A stretch of DNA of 9,498 nt, taken from positions 1-9,498 of the forward strand of contig CAYQNJ010000030.1 in NCBI GenBank assembly GCA_964418835.1, read 5' to 3'. Source of the DNA: UBA9076 sp964418835. Lineage in GTDB: Bacteria > Bacillota_I > Bacilli_A > Erysipelotrichales > Erysipelotrichaceae. The notes beneath the pieces are model-generated. The model was not told the origin of the DNA, searched no databases, and saw only the letters and a list, made by a program, of their open reading frames with translations. The translations under genes were made by a program, and so were the position numbers. Positions within the stretch are counted from its first letter, which is position 1. Each line of letters opens with the position of its first letter. Shown here piece by piece: positions 1 through 6,691 of this stretch.

Positions 1-78
1 TGGGGCGATCGACGGGACTTGAACCCGCGAGTGCTGGAGCCACAATCCAGAGTGTTGACCAACTTCACCACGACCGCC
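1..78 (-). tRNA. tRNA-His (anticodon GTG)
   Basis: On the minus strand this stretch folds into a complete cloverleaf. The acceptor stem GCGGTCG (plus-strand 71-77) pairs with CGATCGC (5-11), with one G-U pair. The extra 5' G characteristic of tRNA-His (G-1, position 78) lies opposite the discriminator C73 (position 4). CCA is encoded at positions 1-3. The anticodon stem CTGGA/TCCAG encloses the loop TTGTGGC, giving anticodon GTG (plus-strand 41-43), which reads His codons CAC and CAT. The T arm carries the usual GGTTCAAGTC. The gene is transcribed out of the window to the left and lies back to back with the large surface protein gene. Because the 3' end falls on base 1, neighbouring tRNA genes in a cluster cannot be seen. 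Confidence 0.97.
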
Positions 79-92
79 ATAGTGCAATAATT

Positions 93-121
93 ATTGTACA
101 TTAATCAAATTTAAAAGTAAA
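93..121 (-). promoter_or_regulatory. Putative promoter of tRNA-His
   Basis: Read on the minus strand there is a -35-like TTTACT (plus 116-121), a 17-bp spacer and a -10-like TACAAT (plus 93-98). The predicted start is near plus-strand 86, about 8 bases before the mature tRNA 5' end. The spacing is ideal but the -35 matches TTGACA at only 4 of 6 positions. A 12-bp palindrome CAATAATTATTG (85-96) overlaps the -10 and may be only AT-rich background. Confidence 0.5.
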
Positions 122-137
122 GTTAAACTTTTAAATT
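108..137. repeat. 11-bp inverted repeat in the divergent intergenic region
   Basis: The arm AATTTAAAAGT (108-118) is repeated exactly, inverted, as ACTTTTAAATT (127-137) around an 8-base spacer. It lies between the divergent tRNA-His and surface-protein genes and covers the tRNA promoter's -35. Genes do not converge here, so a terminator role is not expected. A protein-binding operator or chance AT-rich symmetry are the alternatives. No strong sigma-70 promoter for the rightward gene was found in 121-190; weak -10 candidates such as TAATAC (152-157) lack a good -35. Confidence 0.4.
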
Positions 138-193
138 AGGAATACTACTTCTAATACTAATTAGTTAGTATGCGACTTATTTATGTCGATGAT

Positions 194-198
194 AGGAG
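194..198 (+). promoter_or_regulatory. Ribosome binding site fixing the start of the surface protein
   Basis: AGGAG ends 5 bases before the ATG at 204. The earlier in-frame ATG at 183 has no Shine-Dalgarno sequence and would place this site inside the gene, so 204 is preferred. That start also gives a clean signal peptide beginning MKKQMKK. Confidence 0.85.
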
Positions 199-203
199 AT
201 AGT

Positions 204-3200
204 ATGAAAAAACAAATGAAAAAGTTAATAAGATTTATTTTACTTACATCAATTATATTTTCTTCTGTTTATGGTTCTATGCTGTTTGCGCAAGATAGTG
301 AAGCCATAAATGAAGAAGTAATACTACAAGAAGAAATTATTGAAGTAGAAGAAATAACAGATCAAGAAACAAACTTAGAAATTATTGAAGAAGAAATTAT
401 AGATGAAACTATAGTAGAAAGTATTGCATCTGAAGAAATAAACAAACAAGAAACTCAAGAACATGAAGTAGAAACTTCTGAAGATATAATCACAGTTGAA
501 GAAGAAATAATTGAAGAAATTATAATAGAAAATGTATATATTGAAGAAGATATATTAGAAGATAAAGAAGTTTTAGAAGAAATAGTTGTGCCAGAGTTAG
601 TTAAAGAAGAGATAATTGAAGAATCATTGTATGAATATAATCAGTTAAATGAAGTAAATGATTTATTTAATATGGAATTAAACAGTTCTTTAAGTGATGA
701 AGATATTGAATTTATTATTAATGGATATTCATCACCATTTCCAAAAATGATGTTTAGATCATTTATAAGTGAAGAATCTTCACAAAATAATACAAAAGTT
801 ATTTTAAATGATTTTGTATTATCAAATGTGTATGATGGAACTCCAATTTGGGATGAGAATGATAATGCAGGTAATGATAGTGGGTATTTTAATAAGGTTA
901 TAAGAAGTTTTGATAAGATTGTATATAGAACTGCGTATAGTACTATATCTGAAGATTCATTATCAACTGTAAATAATGGAACATTCCATTTTAAAGCAAC
1001 TCTACCTGTACCTACTAGTATAGCTAGTTGGGATGTTAAGGCTATGGGATGGCTAGAGAATATCAATATTATTACTCAAGAAGATTCAAGTACTATTGAA
1101 GGTAGCATTTCTATTAATAATCAAAATGTATCACCTAGAGTTGGAACTATTAATTGGGTAGTAAGTGTAAATGATGCAAGTAATAACACAGTAATTCCTG
1201 CACCAATTTTTAAAATGAGTATTGATGACAGTTCCTTAGAAACGTCTGGAGAAGATATTAAGGTTAGTGCAAAAACTAATATGAATGCAAGGTTACAATA
1301 TGAAGGAGATCATAATAGTAATCCTACGTTTGGTTTACTTTTAGAACTTATTTCTAATAAACCTGGTAAAGGCATTAAAGGTCAAGAAATTCCTGATGAA
1401 AACTCAAAAATTAAACTTGTATTAGAAGCTAATCCTAATCAAACTATAAATAAATTTAAAAATAATACAGCTTTAGATGATGGGTATATTGTTAGAAATT
1501 TACCTTATGATAATAAAGAATATATTACAGATTTCAACAAGATATATAATGGTGGAAACATTAATATTACCCAAAATGATAATAAGTTATTAGTGGAAAT
1601 AAGTAATTATTCATTTGATTCATTACTAAATAAAGTAACTCATAACTTTTATAAAAATAACTTGGATGGACAAGATTACAATGATGATCATTATCCATTT
1701 GGGGCATATGTAATAACCTTAAATAATCCAAAGCAAACTGTTGAAAAGTTAATATATAATCTAGAAATTAAATCTTTAGAAACATACTCAAAAGAAGGTG
1801 TTTTAATAAATGATTTTGTATCTAGTGATAATAAAGATGCATATACTAGAGGTATTCCTCAAGGTGGGGGTCCTGGAATGTCAGGAGGTCCAGTAAGTGT
1901 TATGACAGTATTTGTAATAAACCCTACTACAAAGGAAAGGTTTAATTTAATAAAAAAAGATGCAGATAGAAATCTACCTCCTGATTATAAAGTGTATCCA
2001 GGAGATTTAGTACAATTTGCGCACACATCATTGATGTATAAAAATCCTACAAGAGAATATATAGAAACTTATTGGGGTTTAATGAAGTTTGATACAGATA
2101 TGTTTGAAGTATTAAGCTCTAATGAAGAATTTTCTAGCCCTATTTCTTTTGAAGAACCATTACTAAAAGAATTCTACTTTGTTACAAAAGATGATAAAAC
2201 TGGTTGGAGTAATGAAGAAGAAATGTATAACGCCCATATTAGTCAAGTAAAGAATGAAAATGGATTTAAACTTTTTAAAACTCCCGAAAGTGCAAAAGAG
2301 GCTGGATATAAAGTTGTAGGATTTCTAGCTAAATCAGTATTTGAAAATCCTAGTTATGTAATTACTTATAGAGGGCCAGTCACATATCCTGCAATAAAAG
2401 TTAAAGCTTCTTCTTTAATAAATAATAAAACACAAGAAATGTATTTAAATAATGATCCAAAAAGAGTTGGAGTAGTATTGGGAGAATTAGAAGCCATTGA
2501 TTTTAAAGGAAATATTTATAAAAGAGAAAATGTATATAATAGTTTAGGTGATGATTTAGATATGTATCTTCACTTTCAAGATATAAAATTAGGTTTAATA
2601 AAGCCTACATATGATATTAATGGTGATTTAGTCACATCATCAAAAAGTAATGCTGTTGGAAATAGAGATGGTAACTATACTCATGCGCCTAGCTTAGTAG
2701 GAGGAACCTTCTATGTACAACCATATAATACATATGTAAATAAACATGTTTCGCAAAAAATAAATGAATTAAATGAAAAGGAAGTATTCAATTTAGATAC
2801 AAATCAAAGACAAGTATTTTATGATATAGAAATTGGTACTAGTGCACCTGTAAGACTGAATAGTTTAGATAATATTACAGTAACAGAAACAATTCCTAAA
2901 TCACTAAATCCAATAAATGGATCAAATGATGTAGAAGAAAAATGGGGAATAGTCTATGATGGTGAAATTAATCAAGATAGTTCCTCTAATGGAAATGCAG
3001 GAATAAACATCACAAATTATGCGAAAAAAGCAAATGAAGCTAGTTCATGGATTGAAGTTAATACAAGAAATACTTCTCCATCATACACAGTAGAAGAAAG
3101 TAAAAATGAAAATGGAGATACAGTAATTACTTGGAAATTTAATAATTATCCTGTATCATACAAACTTCCAACAATACATTATTCAACAATCATTAATAAG

Positions 3201-4835
3201 GATGTTGATTATGGAGAAAAAATTGTTACCACCAGTACTATTAAATCTGATTTTGTACCAAAACAAAATATAGATAGTGTTGGAATTATTCCTGTAAGAA
3301 TAGGTGGAGCCACGATAGAAAAGAATGCATTACCTATATTAAGAAGTAAGGACGATCCTATTGGTTTTGAAATAGTATTTAATAATAATTCCTTATTAAC
3401 TGATAATAGTTTAAGTATTAATAGTGTAAGCGTGGATGTTTTACCATATGAAGAAATTGATTTAGGAGAGTATAAACTAAATAATATTTCATTTGAAGCT
3501 AGTTTATATGATACTAATGAATCTGATGATAAAGTTCCAGTATTAGATTTCTTTTATACTTTAGAAAATCCTAATACAGTAAGTGATAAAACTAAATCAT
3601 TAATTGGAGTTAGCTTAGATAATAAATCTCTATATAATTTTGAGGATGAGTTTTGGAATAAGGTAGAATTACCATTAACAAACAACGAAGGAATATACTC
3701 AATATCTAAGTCTTCACTAGATTTGTTAACTACAGAAATATCAAATAAAAAGATTACCGCATTTGGAATAAGGGGTAATAATTTATCTAGTAATTCTAAA
3801 TATAGATTTTATTATGAATATGATTGGGATGATATTTCACAAAAAGAAATACACCAAAAACTTGATATTGTACATAACAAAGTAAAACTTGGTATTGAAT
3901 CTGAAATATATCAAGAAACATTTGATTCCGCAATTTCTTTTCCTAGTATTAGTAAACAGATTGTTAAAATAAATGAATTAGAAGATATAGATTTAAACTA
4001 TTATCCAGTAAGAGATGATGATGTAATAACTTATAGAATTAATTATTCAAATAACACTTCTTCTTTAAGTACTATAAATGTCTATGATGATATACCTATA
4101 GGAAGTACTTATGTTGAAGGTAGTGCTACTGATGATGGTTTCTATAATAGTGATTTAAATCGACTAGAATGGACATTTAATGATGTAGGGATTAATGATG
4201 TAGGATTTGTTGAGTTTAGCGTTAAAGTGTCTAAAAATGATGAAATAAAAGAAATTATCAATCAAGGTGAAGTAGTTATTAATAATGAATCTTTTTATAC
4301 AGAAGAAGTTAAAAATCCAAAGATTATCATAAATGGTATTAAAAGTAGTGATCCTATAGATAAGTCAAAAGTAAACTTAAATGATGTAATAACTTATTAT
4401 GTAACTATTGTTAATGAAGGGATAGTAGAAGCAAATGATATTGTTGTAGTAGATGATATTCCTTTAGGAACCATATTTAATAGTGTTGGTGAATATGGAG
4501 AATATATTGATAATAAAGTAAGATTTAATTATTCTAGTATTAAACCTAATGAAGAAATTACATTTAGTTTTAGTGTTAAAGTAAATGGTTATGATATAAA
4601 TCCAATTATTAATATAGCTACTTATGGAGATAATAATAATCCAAATAAAAATACAAATGAAATACAACATTTTATTGATAAACCAATAACTAAAGCTGAA
4701 ACACCAAATAATACTATTACTTATCAAGTAGTTGATACTTCAAATAAACTAAGTACTAATGTTTATAAATTGTTATTAGTTGGATCTATAGTACTATTAG
4801 GATTAAACAAACTAAAAATCAAAAAGAAACAATAA
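204..4835 (+). CDS. Large secreted surface protein with acidic N-terminal region and C-terminal DUF11-like repeats
   Basis: A 1543-residue protein predicted to be exported and held at the cell surface; no enzymatic function is evident. Residues 1-29 form a signal peptide: a Lys-rich start, then a hydrophobic core, with likely cleavage after LFA. Residues about 33-150 are extremely Glu/Ile-rich, built from variants of EEII(E/D). The middle, about 150-1260, has no domain I can name. It is rich in Asn, Ser and Asp and in predicted beta-strand patterns, with a Gly-rich patch (GGGPGMSGG) near residue 555. Two DUF11-type beta-sandwich repeats follow, about 1262-1370 and 1383-1492, each with VITY, a DDIP(I/L)G motif and a closing FSVKV. 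The C-terminus has a short hydrophobic run (about 1520-1534) and a basic tail ending KKKQ. That layout resembles a sortase substrate, but no LPXTG-like motif precedes it, so direct membrane anchoring is more likely. The start at 204 is chosen from the ribosome binding site. Adhesin or S-layer-like roles are guesses. Confidence 0.85.
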   Translation: MKKQMKKLIRFILLTSIIFSSVYGSMLFAQDSEAINEEVILQEEIIEVEEITDQETNLEIIEEEIIDETIVESIASEEINKQETQEHEVETSEDIITVEEEIIEEIIIENVYIEEDILEDKEVLEEIVVPELVKEEIIEESLYEYNQLNEVNDLFNMELNSSLSDEDIEFIINGYSSPFPKMMFRSFISEESSQNNTKVILNDFVLSNVYDGTPIWDENDNAGNDSGYFNKVIRSFDKIVYRTAYSTISEDSLSTVNNGTFHFKATLPVPTSIASWDVKAMGWLENINIITQEDSSTIEGSISINNQNVSPRVGTINWVVSVNDASNNTVIPAPIFKMSIDDSSLETSGEDIKVSAKTNMNARLQYEGDHNSNPTFGLLLELISNKPGKGIKGQEIPDENSKIKLVLEANPNQTINKFKNNTALDDGYIVRNLPYDNKEYITDFNKIYNGGNINITQNDNKLLVEISNYSFDSLLNKVTHNFYKNNLDGQDYNDDHYPFGAYVITLNNPKQTVEKLIYNLEIKSLETYSKEGVLINDFVSSDNKDAYTRGIPQGGGPGMSGGPVSVMTVFVINPTTKERFNLIKKDADRNLPPDYKVYPGDLVQFAHTSLMYKNPTREYIETYWGLMKFDTDMFEVLSSNEEFSSPISFEEPLLKEFYFVTKDDKTGWSNEEEMYNAHISQVKNENGFKLFKTPESAKEAGYKVVGFLAKSVFENPSYVITYRGPVTYPAIKVKASSLINNKTQEMYLNNDPKRVGVVLGELEAIDFKGNIYKRENVYNSLGDDLDMYLHFQDIKLGLIKPTYDINGDLVTSSKSNAVGNRDGNYTHAPSLVGGTFYVQPYNTYVNKHVSQKINELNEKEVFNLDTNQRQVFYDIEIGTSAPVRLNSLDNITVTETIPKSLNPINGSNDVEEKWGIVYDGEINQDSSSNGNAGINITNYAKKANEASSWIEVNTRNTSPSYTVEESKNENGDTVITWKFNNYPVSYKLPTIHYSTIINKDVDYGEKIVTTSTIKSDFVPKQNIDSVGIIPVRIGGATIEKNALPILRSKDDPIGFEIVFNNNSLLTDNSLSINSVSVDVLPYEEIDLGEYKLNNISFEASLYDTNESDDKVPVLDFFYTLENPNTVSDKTKSLIGVSLDNKSLYNFEDEFWNKVELPLTNNEGIYSISKSSLDLLTTEISNKKITAFGIRGNNLSSNSKYRFYYEYDWDDISQKEIHQKLDIVHNKVKLGIESEIYQETFDSAISFPSISKQIVKINELEDIDLNYYPVRDDDVITYRINYSNNTSSLSTINVYDDIPIGSTYVEGSATDDGFYNSDLNRLEWTFNDVGINDVGFVEFSVKVSKNDEIKEIINQGEVVINNESFYTEEVKNPKIIINGIKSSDPIDKSKVNLNDVITYYVTIVNEGIVEANDIVVVDDIPLGTIFNSVGEYGEYIDNKVRFNYSSIKPNEEITFSFSVKVNGYDINPIINIATYGDNNNPNKNTNEIQHFIDKPITKAETPNNTITYQVVDTSNKLSTNVYKLLLVGSIVLLGLNKLKIKKKQ
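301..640 (+). repeat. Low-complexity Glu/Ile coding repeat
   Basis: This stretch is dominated by imperfect GAAGAAATTATT-type units, for example near 330-345, 385-408, 499-525 and 607-622. They encode EEII, EEEII and similar strings. The units are not exact tandem copies, so this is a degenerate repeat within the surface-protein gene rather than a clean satellite. Such sequence can vary in length between strains by slippage. Confidence 0.65.
3990..4680 (+). repeat. Two tandem DUF11-like domain repeats within the surface protein
   Basis: The copies are offset by 363 bases (121 codons). A 17-base stretch is identical at 4018-4034 and 4381-4397, encoding most of (N/D)DVITY. Downstream, VYDDIPIGSTYVEG is matched by VVDDIPLGTIFNSV. 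Similarity between copies is otherwise diverged, consistent with an old domain duplication rather than a recent one. Confidence 0.6.
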
Positions 4836-4844
4836 TGGTATAAT
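4836..4844 (+). promoter_or_regulatory. Extended -10 promoter for the YgjP/MscS operon
   Basis: TGG followed by a perfect TATAAT (4839-4844) matches the extended -10 consensus TGnTATAAT and begins directly after the stop codon of the surface protein. No convincing -35 lies 16-18 bases upstream (the sequence there is like AAATCA), which extended -10 promoters tolerate. Transcription would start around 4850, inside the left arm of the hairpin at 4846-4877. Confidence 0.5.
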
Positions 4845-4845
4845 T

Positions 4846-4877
4846 ATTAAGTAATTGAGTTTACTCAATTACTTAAT
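4846..4877. terminator. 15-bp perfect hairpin between surface protein and ygjP-like genes
   Basis: The arm ATTAAGTAATTGAGT (4846-4860) is followed by TT and its exact inverse complement (4863-4877). It could act as a terminator for the surface-protein gene, but the stem is AT-rich and only a short TTTA follows it instead of a U-tract. Because an extended -10 ends two bases before it, the palindrome would also span the +1 region of the downstream operon. There it could serve as an operator or as a 5' mRNA hairpin just ahead of the ribosome binding site. Terminator function is therefore the conventional but not the only reading. Confidence 0.5.
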
Positions 4878-4882
4878 TTATA

Positions 4883-4887
4883 GAGGT
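4883..4887 (+). promoter_or_regulatory. Ribosome binding site fixing the YgjP-like start
   Basis: GAGGT, complementary to the 16S anti-Shine-Dalgarno, ends 3 bases before the ATG at 4891. The alternative upstream TTG start at 4855 lies inside the hairpin and has no ribosome binding site. Confidence 0.7.
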
Positions 4888-4890
4888 AAT

Positions 4891-5589
4891 ATGAAAGTAA
4901 AAATAGGGGATTATGAATATCCTGTAATAATAGTAAGAAAAAGAATTAAAAACATGTATTTAAGAACCTCAGCTAATAATGAGATATTAATTACATGTAA
5001 TAATAGATTTTCATTAAAAGATATTGTTAGTTTTATCGATTCAAAAGCTGATTGGGTTATTAACTCTATTGAAAAACAACAAAGAAAACAAAACAACAAT
5101 AATAATTTATTTAATGAAGAATCAATTTATTTTTTAAATGAAAAAAAGAAATTAAAAATTGTAAAAGCTAATAGAAATAGTGTTATTTTTAATGAAGACA
5201 CTGTAGAAATTAAAACAAGAGACTTGGATGAATTTTATGTAAAAAAATTATTTTATAAGTATGCAGATAATATTTTATTAGAAATATTAAATAATAAAAG
5301 ACATCAATGGGACAAGATGTTAGAAGAAAATAATATATATAGATATCCTAGTATTAATGTGAAGCTGTTAAAGAGTAGGTGGGGCTTTTGTGTTCCGACA
5401 AAAAATAAAATAACTTTAAATACAGCTTTAATCCATTATCAAATTGAGTGTATTGATTATGTTTTACTACATGAATATGCACATCTAATACAACCAAATC
5501 ATTCTAAGAAATTTTATGATATATTATCTAAATATATGCCAAACTATAAAGAATACGTAAGTATATTAAAAAATGGTTATGATATATAA
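4891..5589 (+). CDS. YgjP-family (COG1451) zinc metallopeptidase-like protein
   Basis: A 232-residue soluble protein of the YgjP/DUF45 family, which shares the SprT/M48-type zincin fold. The zinc site is visible near the C-terminus as HEYAH (residues 194-198), with a third ligand candidate H204 in PNHSKKFY. Just upstream is the family's SRWG motif, here KSRWGFCVPTKNKITLN. The N-terminal part (IVRKRIKNMYLRT...) matches the usual beta-rich start of the family. There is no signal peptide, so it should be cytoplasmic. Family members are usually annotated as metal-dependent hydrolases; a UTP pyrophosphatase activity has been reported for E. coli YgjP, but the substrate here is unknown. The full length suits the family. 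The gene precedes the MscS-like gene by 24 bases and is probably cotranscribed with it. Confidence 0.88.
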   Translation: MKVKIGDYEYPVIIVRKRIKNMYLRTSANNEILITCNNRFSLKDIVSFIDSKADWVINSIEKQQRKQNNNNNLFNEESIYFLNEKKKLKIVKANRNSVIFNEDTVEIKTRDLDEFYVKKLFYKYADNILLEILNNKRHQWDKMLEENNIYRYPSINVKLLKSRWGFCVPTKNKITLNTALIHYQIECIDYVLLHEYAHLIQPNHSKKFYDILSKYMPNYKEYVSILKNGYDI

Positions 5590-5603
5590 TAAATGATGTA
5601 AGT

Positions 5604-5608
5604 GAGGT
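5604..5608 (+). promoter_or_regulatory. Ribosome binding site fixing the MscS-like start
   Basis: GAGGT sits 5 bases before the ATG at 5614. A possible GTG start at 5602 would overlap this site and adds only four residues (MRFF), so ATG 5614 is preferred. Confidence 0.75.
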
Positions 5609-5613
5609 TTTTT

Positions 5614-6468
5614 ATGAATTTTGATGAAATTATGAATTATGGAAATAGTCTTTTTGTGAATGGACTAGTAAATTTTATAGTTAGTAGTATTGGTTTATTA
5701 ATTATTGCATATATTATGAAGGGTATTTTAAGTAAGTACTTAAAGAAAATAATTCCAACAGAAAGTAACAGTAATACAGGATTTTATATAAAAACTATTA
5801 CTACTGTTATATATATGATTGTTTTATTTATTATCTTCTCAGACATTAAACCTTTAAAATCACTTGGTTCTGCAGTGTTAGGTGCTTCATCTTTATTAGC
5901 TGTAATTGTTGGTTTAGCTGCACAAGAAACACTAAGTAACTTTGTGGCAGGATTTATATTATCTATATACCAACCATTTAAAATAGGTGATGTAATTATT
6001 ATTAAAGAAAAAGAACTTTCTGGGACTGTAAACTATATAGGGTTTAGACATACTATTATTAGAACTATTGATAATACAAATATTATTGTCCCAAATAATG
6101 TGATGAATACTGCAATAATAGAAAATAGAAAAACGGAAGTAGCACACTATAGAAATTCATTATCATTTGATATTTCATATGATAGTGATATAGAAAAAGC
6201 AAAAGAGATAATTAGAAGAAATACAATTACTCATCCATCTTTAATAGATACAAGAAGTGAAGTACAAATACATAACAATGAAGATATCGTAAAAGTGTTT
6301 TGTACTAACTTAAAGGAGTTTTCTGTAGAATTAAGTGTAATATTTTATACAAAGGATTTTGGGTTAGGGTATGAAATGAAATCAGATTTAAGACAATCGG
6401 TATTAAAAGAATTTGATAAGAGTGATATTGGTATTCCTTATCCTACAAGAGTAGTAAAACAACAATAA
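5614..6468 (+). CDS. MscS-family small-conductance mechanosensitive channel
   Basis: A 284-residue inner-membrane channel protein of the MscS family, whose members open under membrane tension to release solutes during hypo-osmotic shock. Three membrane segments are visible: about residues 17-36, 55-78 and a long third one from about 86. The third segment is the pore helix, with the small-residue pattern LGASSLLAVIVGLAAQETLS. It runs into the conserved YQPFKIGDVI that begins the cytoplasmic beta domain. In that domain TVNYIGFRHTIIRT and the signature VPNN are seen, followed by the alpha/beta C-terminal vestibule. Length matches the compact three-helix MscS subtype (E. coli MscS is 286 residues), and nothing appears truncated. 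It follows the YgjP-like gene by 24 bases. No terminator lies directly after it, so its transcript may continue to the terminator at 6632-6660. Confidence 0.95.
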   Translation: MNFDEIMNYGNSLFVNGLVNFIVSSIGLLIIAYIMKGILSKYLKKIIPTESNSNTGFYIKTITTVIYMIVLFIIFSDIKPLKSLGSAVLGASSLLAVIVGLAAQETLSNFVAGFILSIYQPFKIGDVIIIKEKELSGTVNYIGFRHTIIRTIDNTNIIVPNNVMNTAIIENRKTEVAHYRNSLSFDISYDSDIEKAKEIIRRNTITHPSLIDTRSEVQIHNNEDIVKVFCTNLKEFSVELSVIFYTKDFGLGYEMKSDLRQSVLKEFDKSDIGIPYPTRVVKQQ

Positions 6469-6474
6469 TTTCAC

Positions 6475-6502
6475 TTGATAAAATCTTGTAATCGTTTACA
6501 AT
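6475..6502 (+). promoter_or_regulatory. Promoter of the leader/ankyrin/EF-G unit
   Basis: TTGATA (6475-6480) and TACAAT (6497-6502) are separated by 16 bp; each differs from the sigma-70/sigma-A consensus at one position. Transcription would start near 6509, giving a leader of about 180 bases before the ankyrin gene. A second weaker pair (TTGTAA 6486-6491 and TATATA 6508-6513) overlaps it. Confidence 0.7.
6487..6500 (+). promoter_or_regulatory. cre-like operator (CcpA/LacI-family binding site)
   Basis: TGTAATCGTTTACA matches the catabolite-responsive element consensus TGWNANCGNTNWCA at every defined position, including the central CG. In a window this AT-rich, such a match is unlikely to be casual. 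It occupies the spacer and overlaps the -10 hexamer by four bases, a position expected to repress transcription. It could be bound by CcpA or by another LacI-family regulator. No regulator gene is present in the window. Confidence 0.6.
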
Positions 6503-6537
6503 ATAGTTATATAGATTATGAATGGAGTTGAAACATC

Positions 6538-6633
6538 ATGGACAGGGTATTTGAAACTGTTTTTCTTGTACAAAATAAAGGCAAAGAAGTAGATGTTTTC
6601 AACAAGGTTTGTAAATTATTAGGTAGTTTTTAA
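6538..6633 (+). CDS. Small 31-residue leader ORF
   Basis: An ATG-started frame of 31 codons encodes a peptide beginning MDRVFETVFLVQNKGKEVDV and ending CKLLGSF. GGAG at 6524-6527 lies 10 bases upstream, a usable though slightly long spacing. The peptide has no signal sequence and resembles no family I recognise. It lies between a strong promoter and an intrinsic terminator, and its TAA stop (6631-6633) shares two bases with the terminator stem. A ribosome on its last codons would therefore touch the terminator. That placement suggests a leader peptide controlling read-through into the ankyrin and EF-G genes; an independent small protein or non-coding RNA is also possible. A competing 24-codon frame from ATG 6518 has no ribosome binding site. 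Confidence 0.45.
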   Translation: MDRVFETVFLVQNKGKEVDVFNKVCKLLGSF

Positions 6634-6660
6634 GATGGATGTAGTATGTCCATCTTTTTT
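6632..6660 (+). terminator. Intrinsic terminator / candidate attenuator
   Basis: AAGATGGA (6632-6639) pairs perfectly with TCCATCTT (6649-6656). The inner bases can extend the stem with two G-U pairs and one A-U pair, leaving a 3-base loop. A run of six T (6655-6660) follows. It stands 31 bases before the ankyrin start codon. No good promoter lies wholly between it and that gene, so either read-through supplies the downstream genes or the weak TTGTAA-16-TAAGAT pair (6609-6636) is used. Confidence 0.8.
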
Positions 6661-6691
6661 CACAGTTTGATTGATAAAGGAGGAATAAACT

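Noticed and set aside
172..189. CGAC/GTCG inverted repeat with 8-base loop just before the surface-protein gene
   Set aside because: The arms are only 4 bp and the flanks do not extend the pairing, so it is likely chance.
183..203. Upstream ATG start for the surface protein
   Set aside because: It has no ribosome binding site, and the AGGAG at 194-198 is correctly spaced for ATG 204, which also begins a typical signal peptide.
641..1066. Antisense frame of 141 codons inside the surface-protein gene, and other antisense frames at 4464-4727, 7626-7910 and 8773-8973
   Set aside because: They are shadows of strongly coding sense genes, with no ribosome binding sites or recognisable protein features.
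4855..4890. TTG start for the YgjP-like gene
   Set aside because: It lies within the hairpin at 4846-4877 without a Shine-Dalgarno sequence. ATG 4891 has GAGGT and matches the normal N-terminus of the family.
6518..6592. Alternative 24-codon ORF in the leader
   Set aside because: No ribosome binding site precedes ATG 6518. The overlapping frame from 6538 has GGAG and ends at the terminator.
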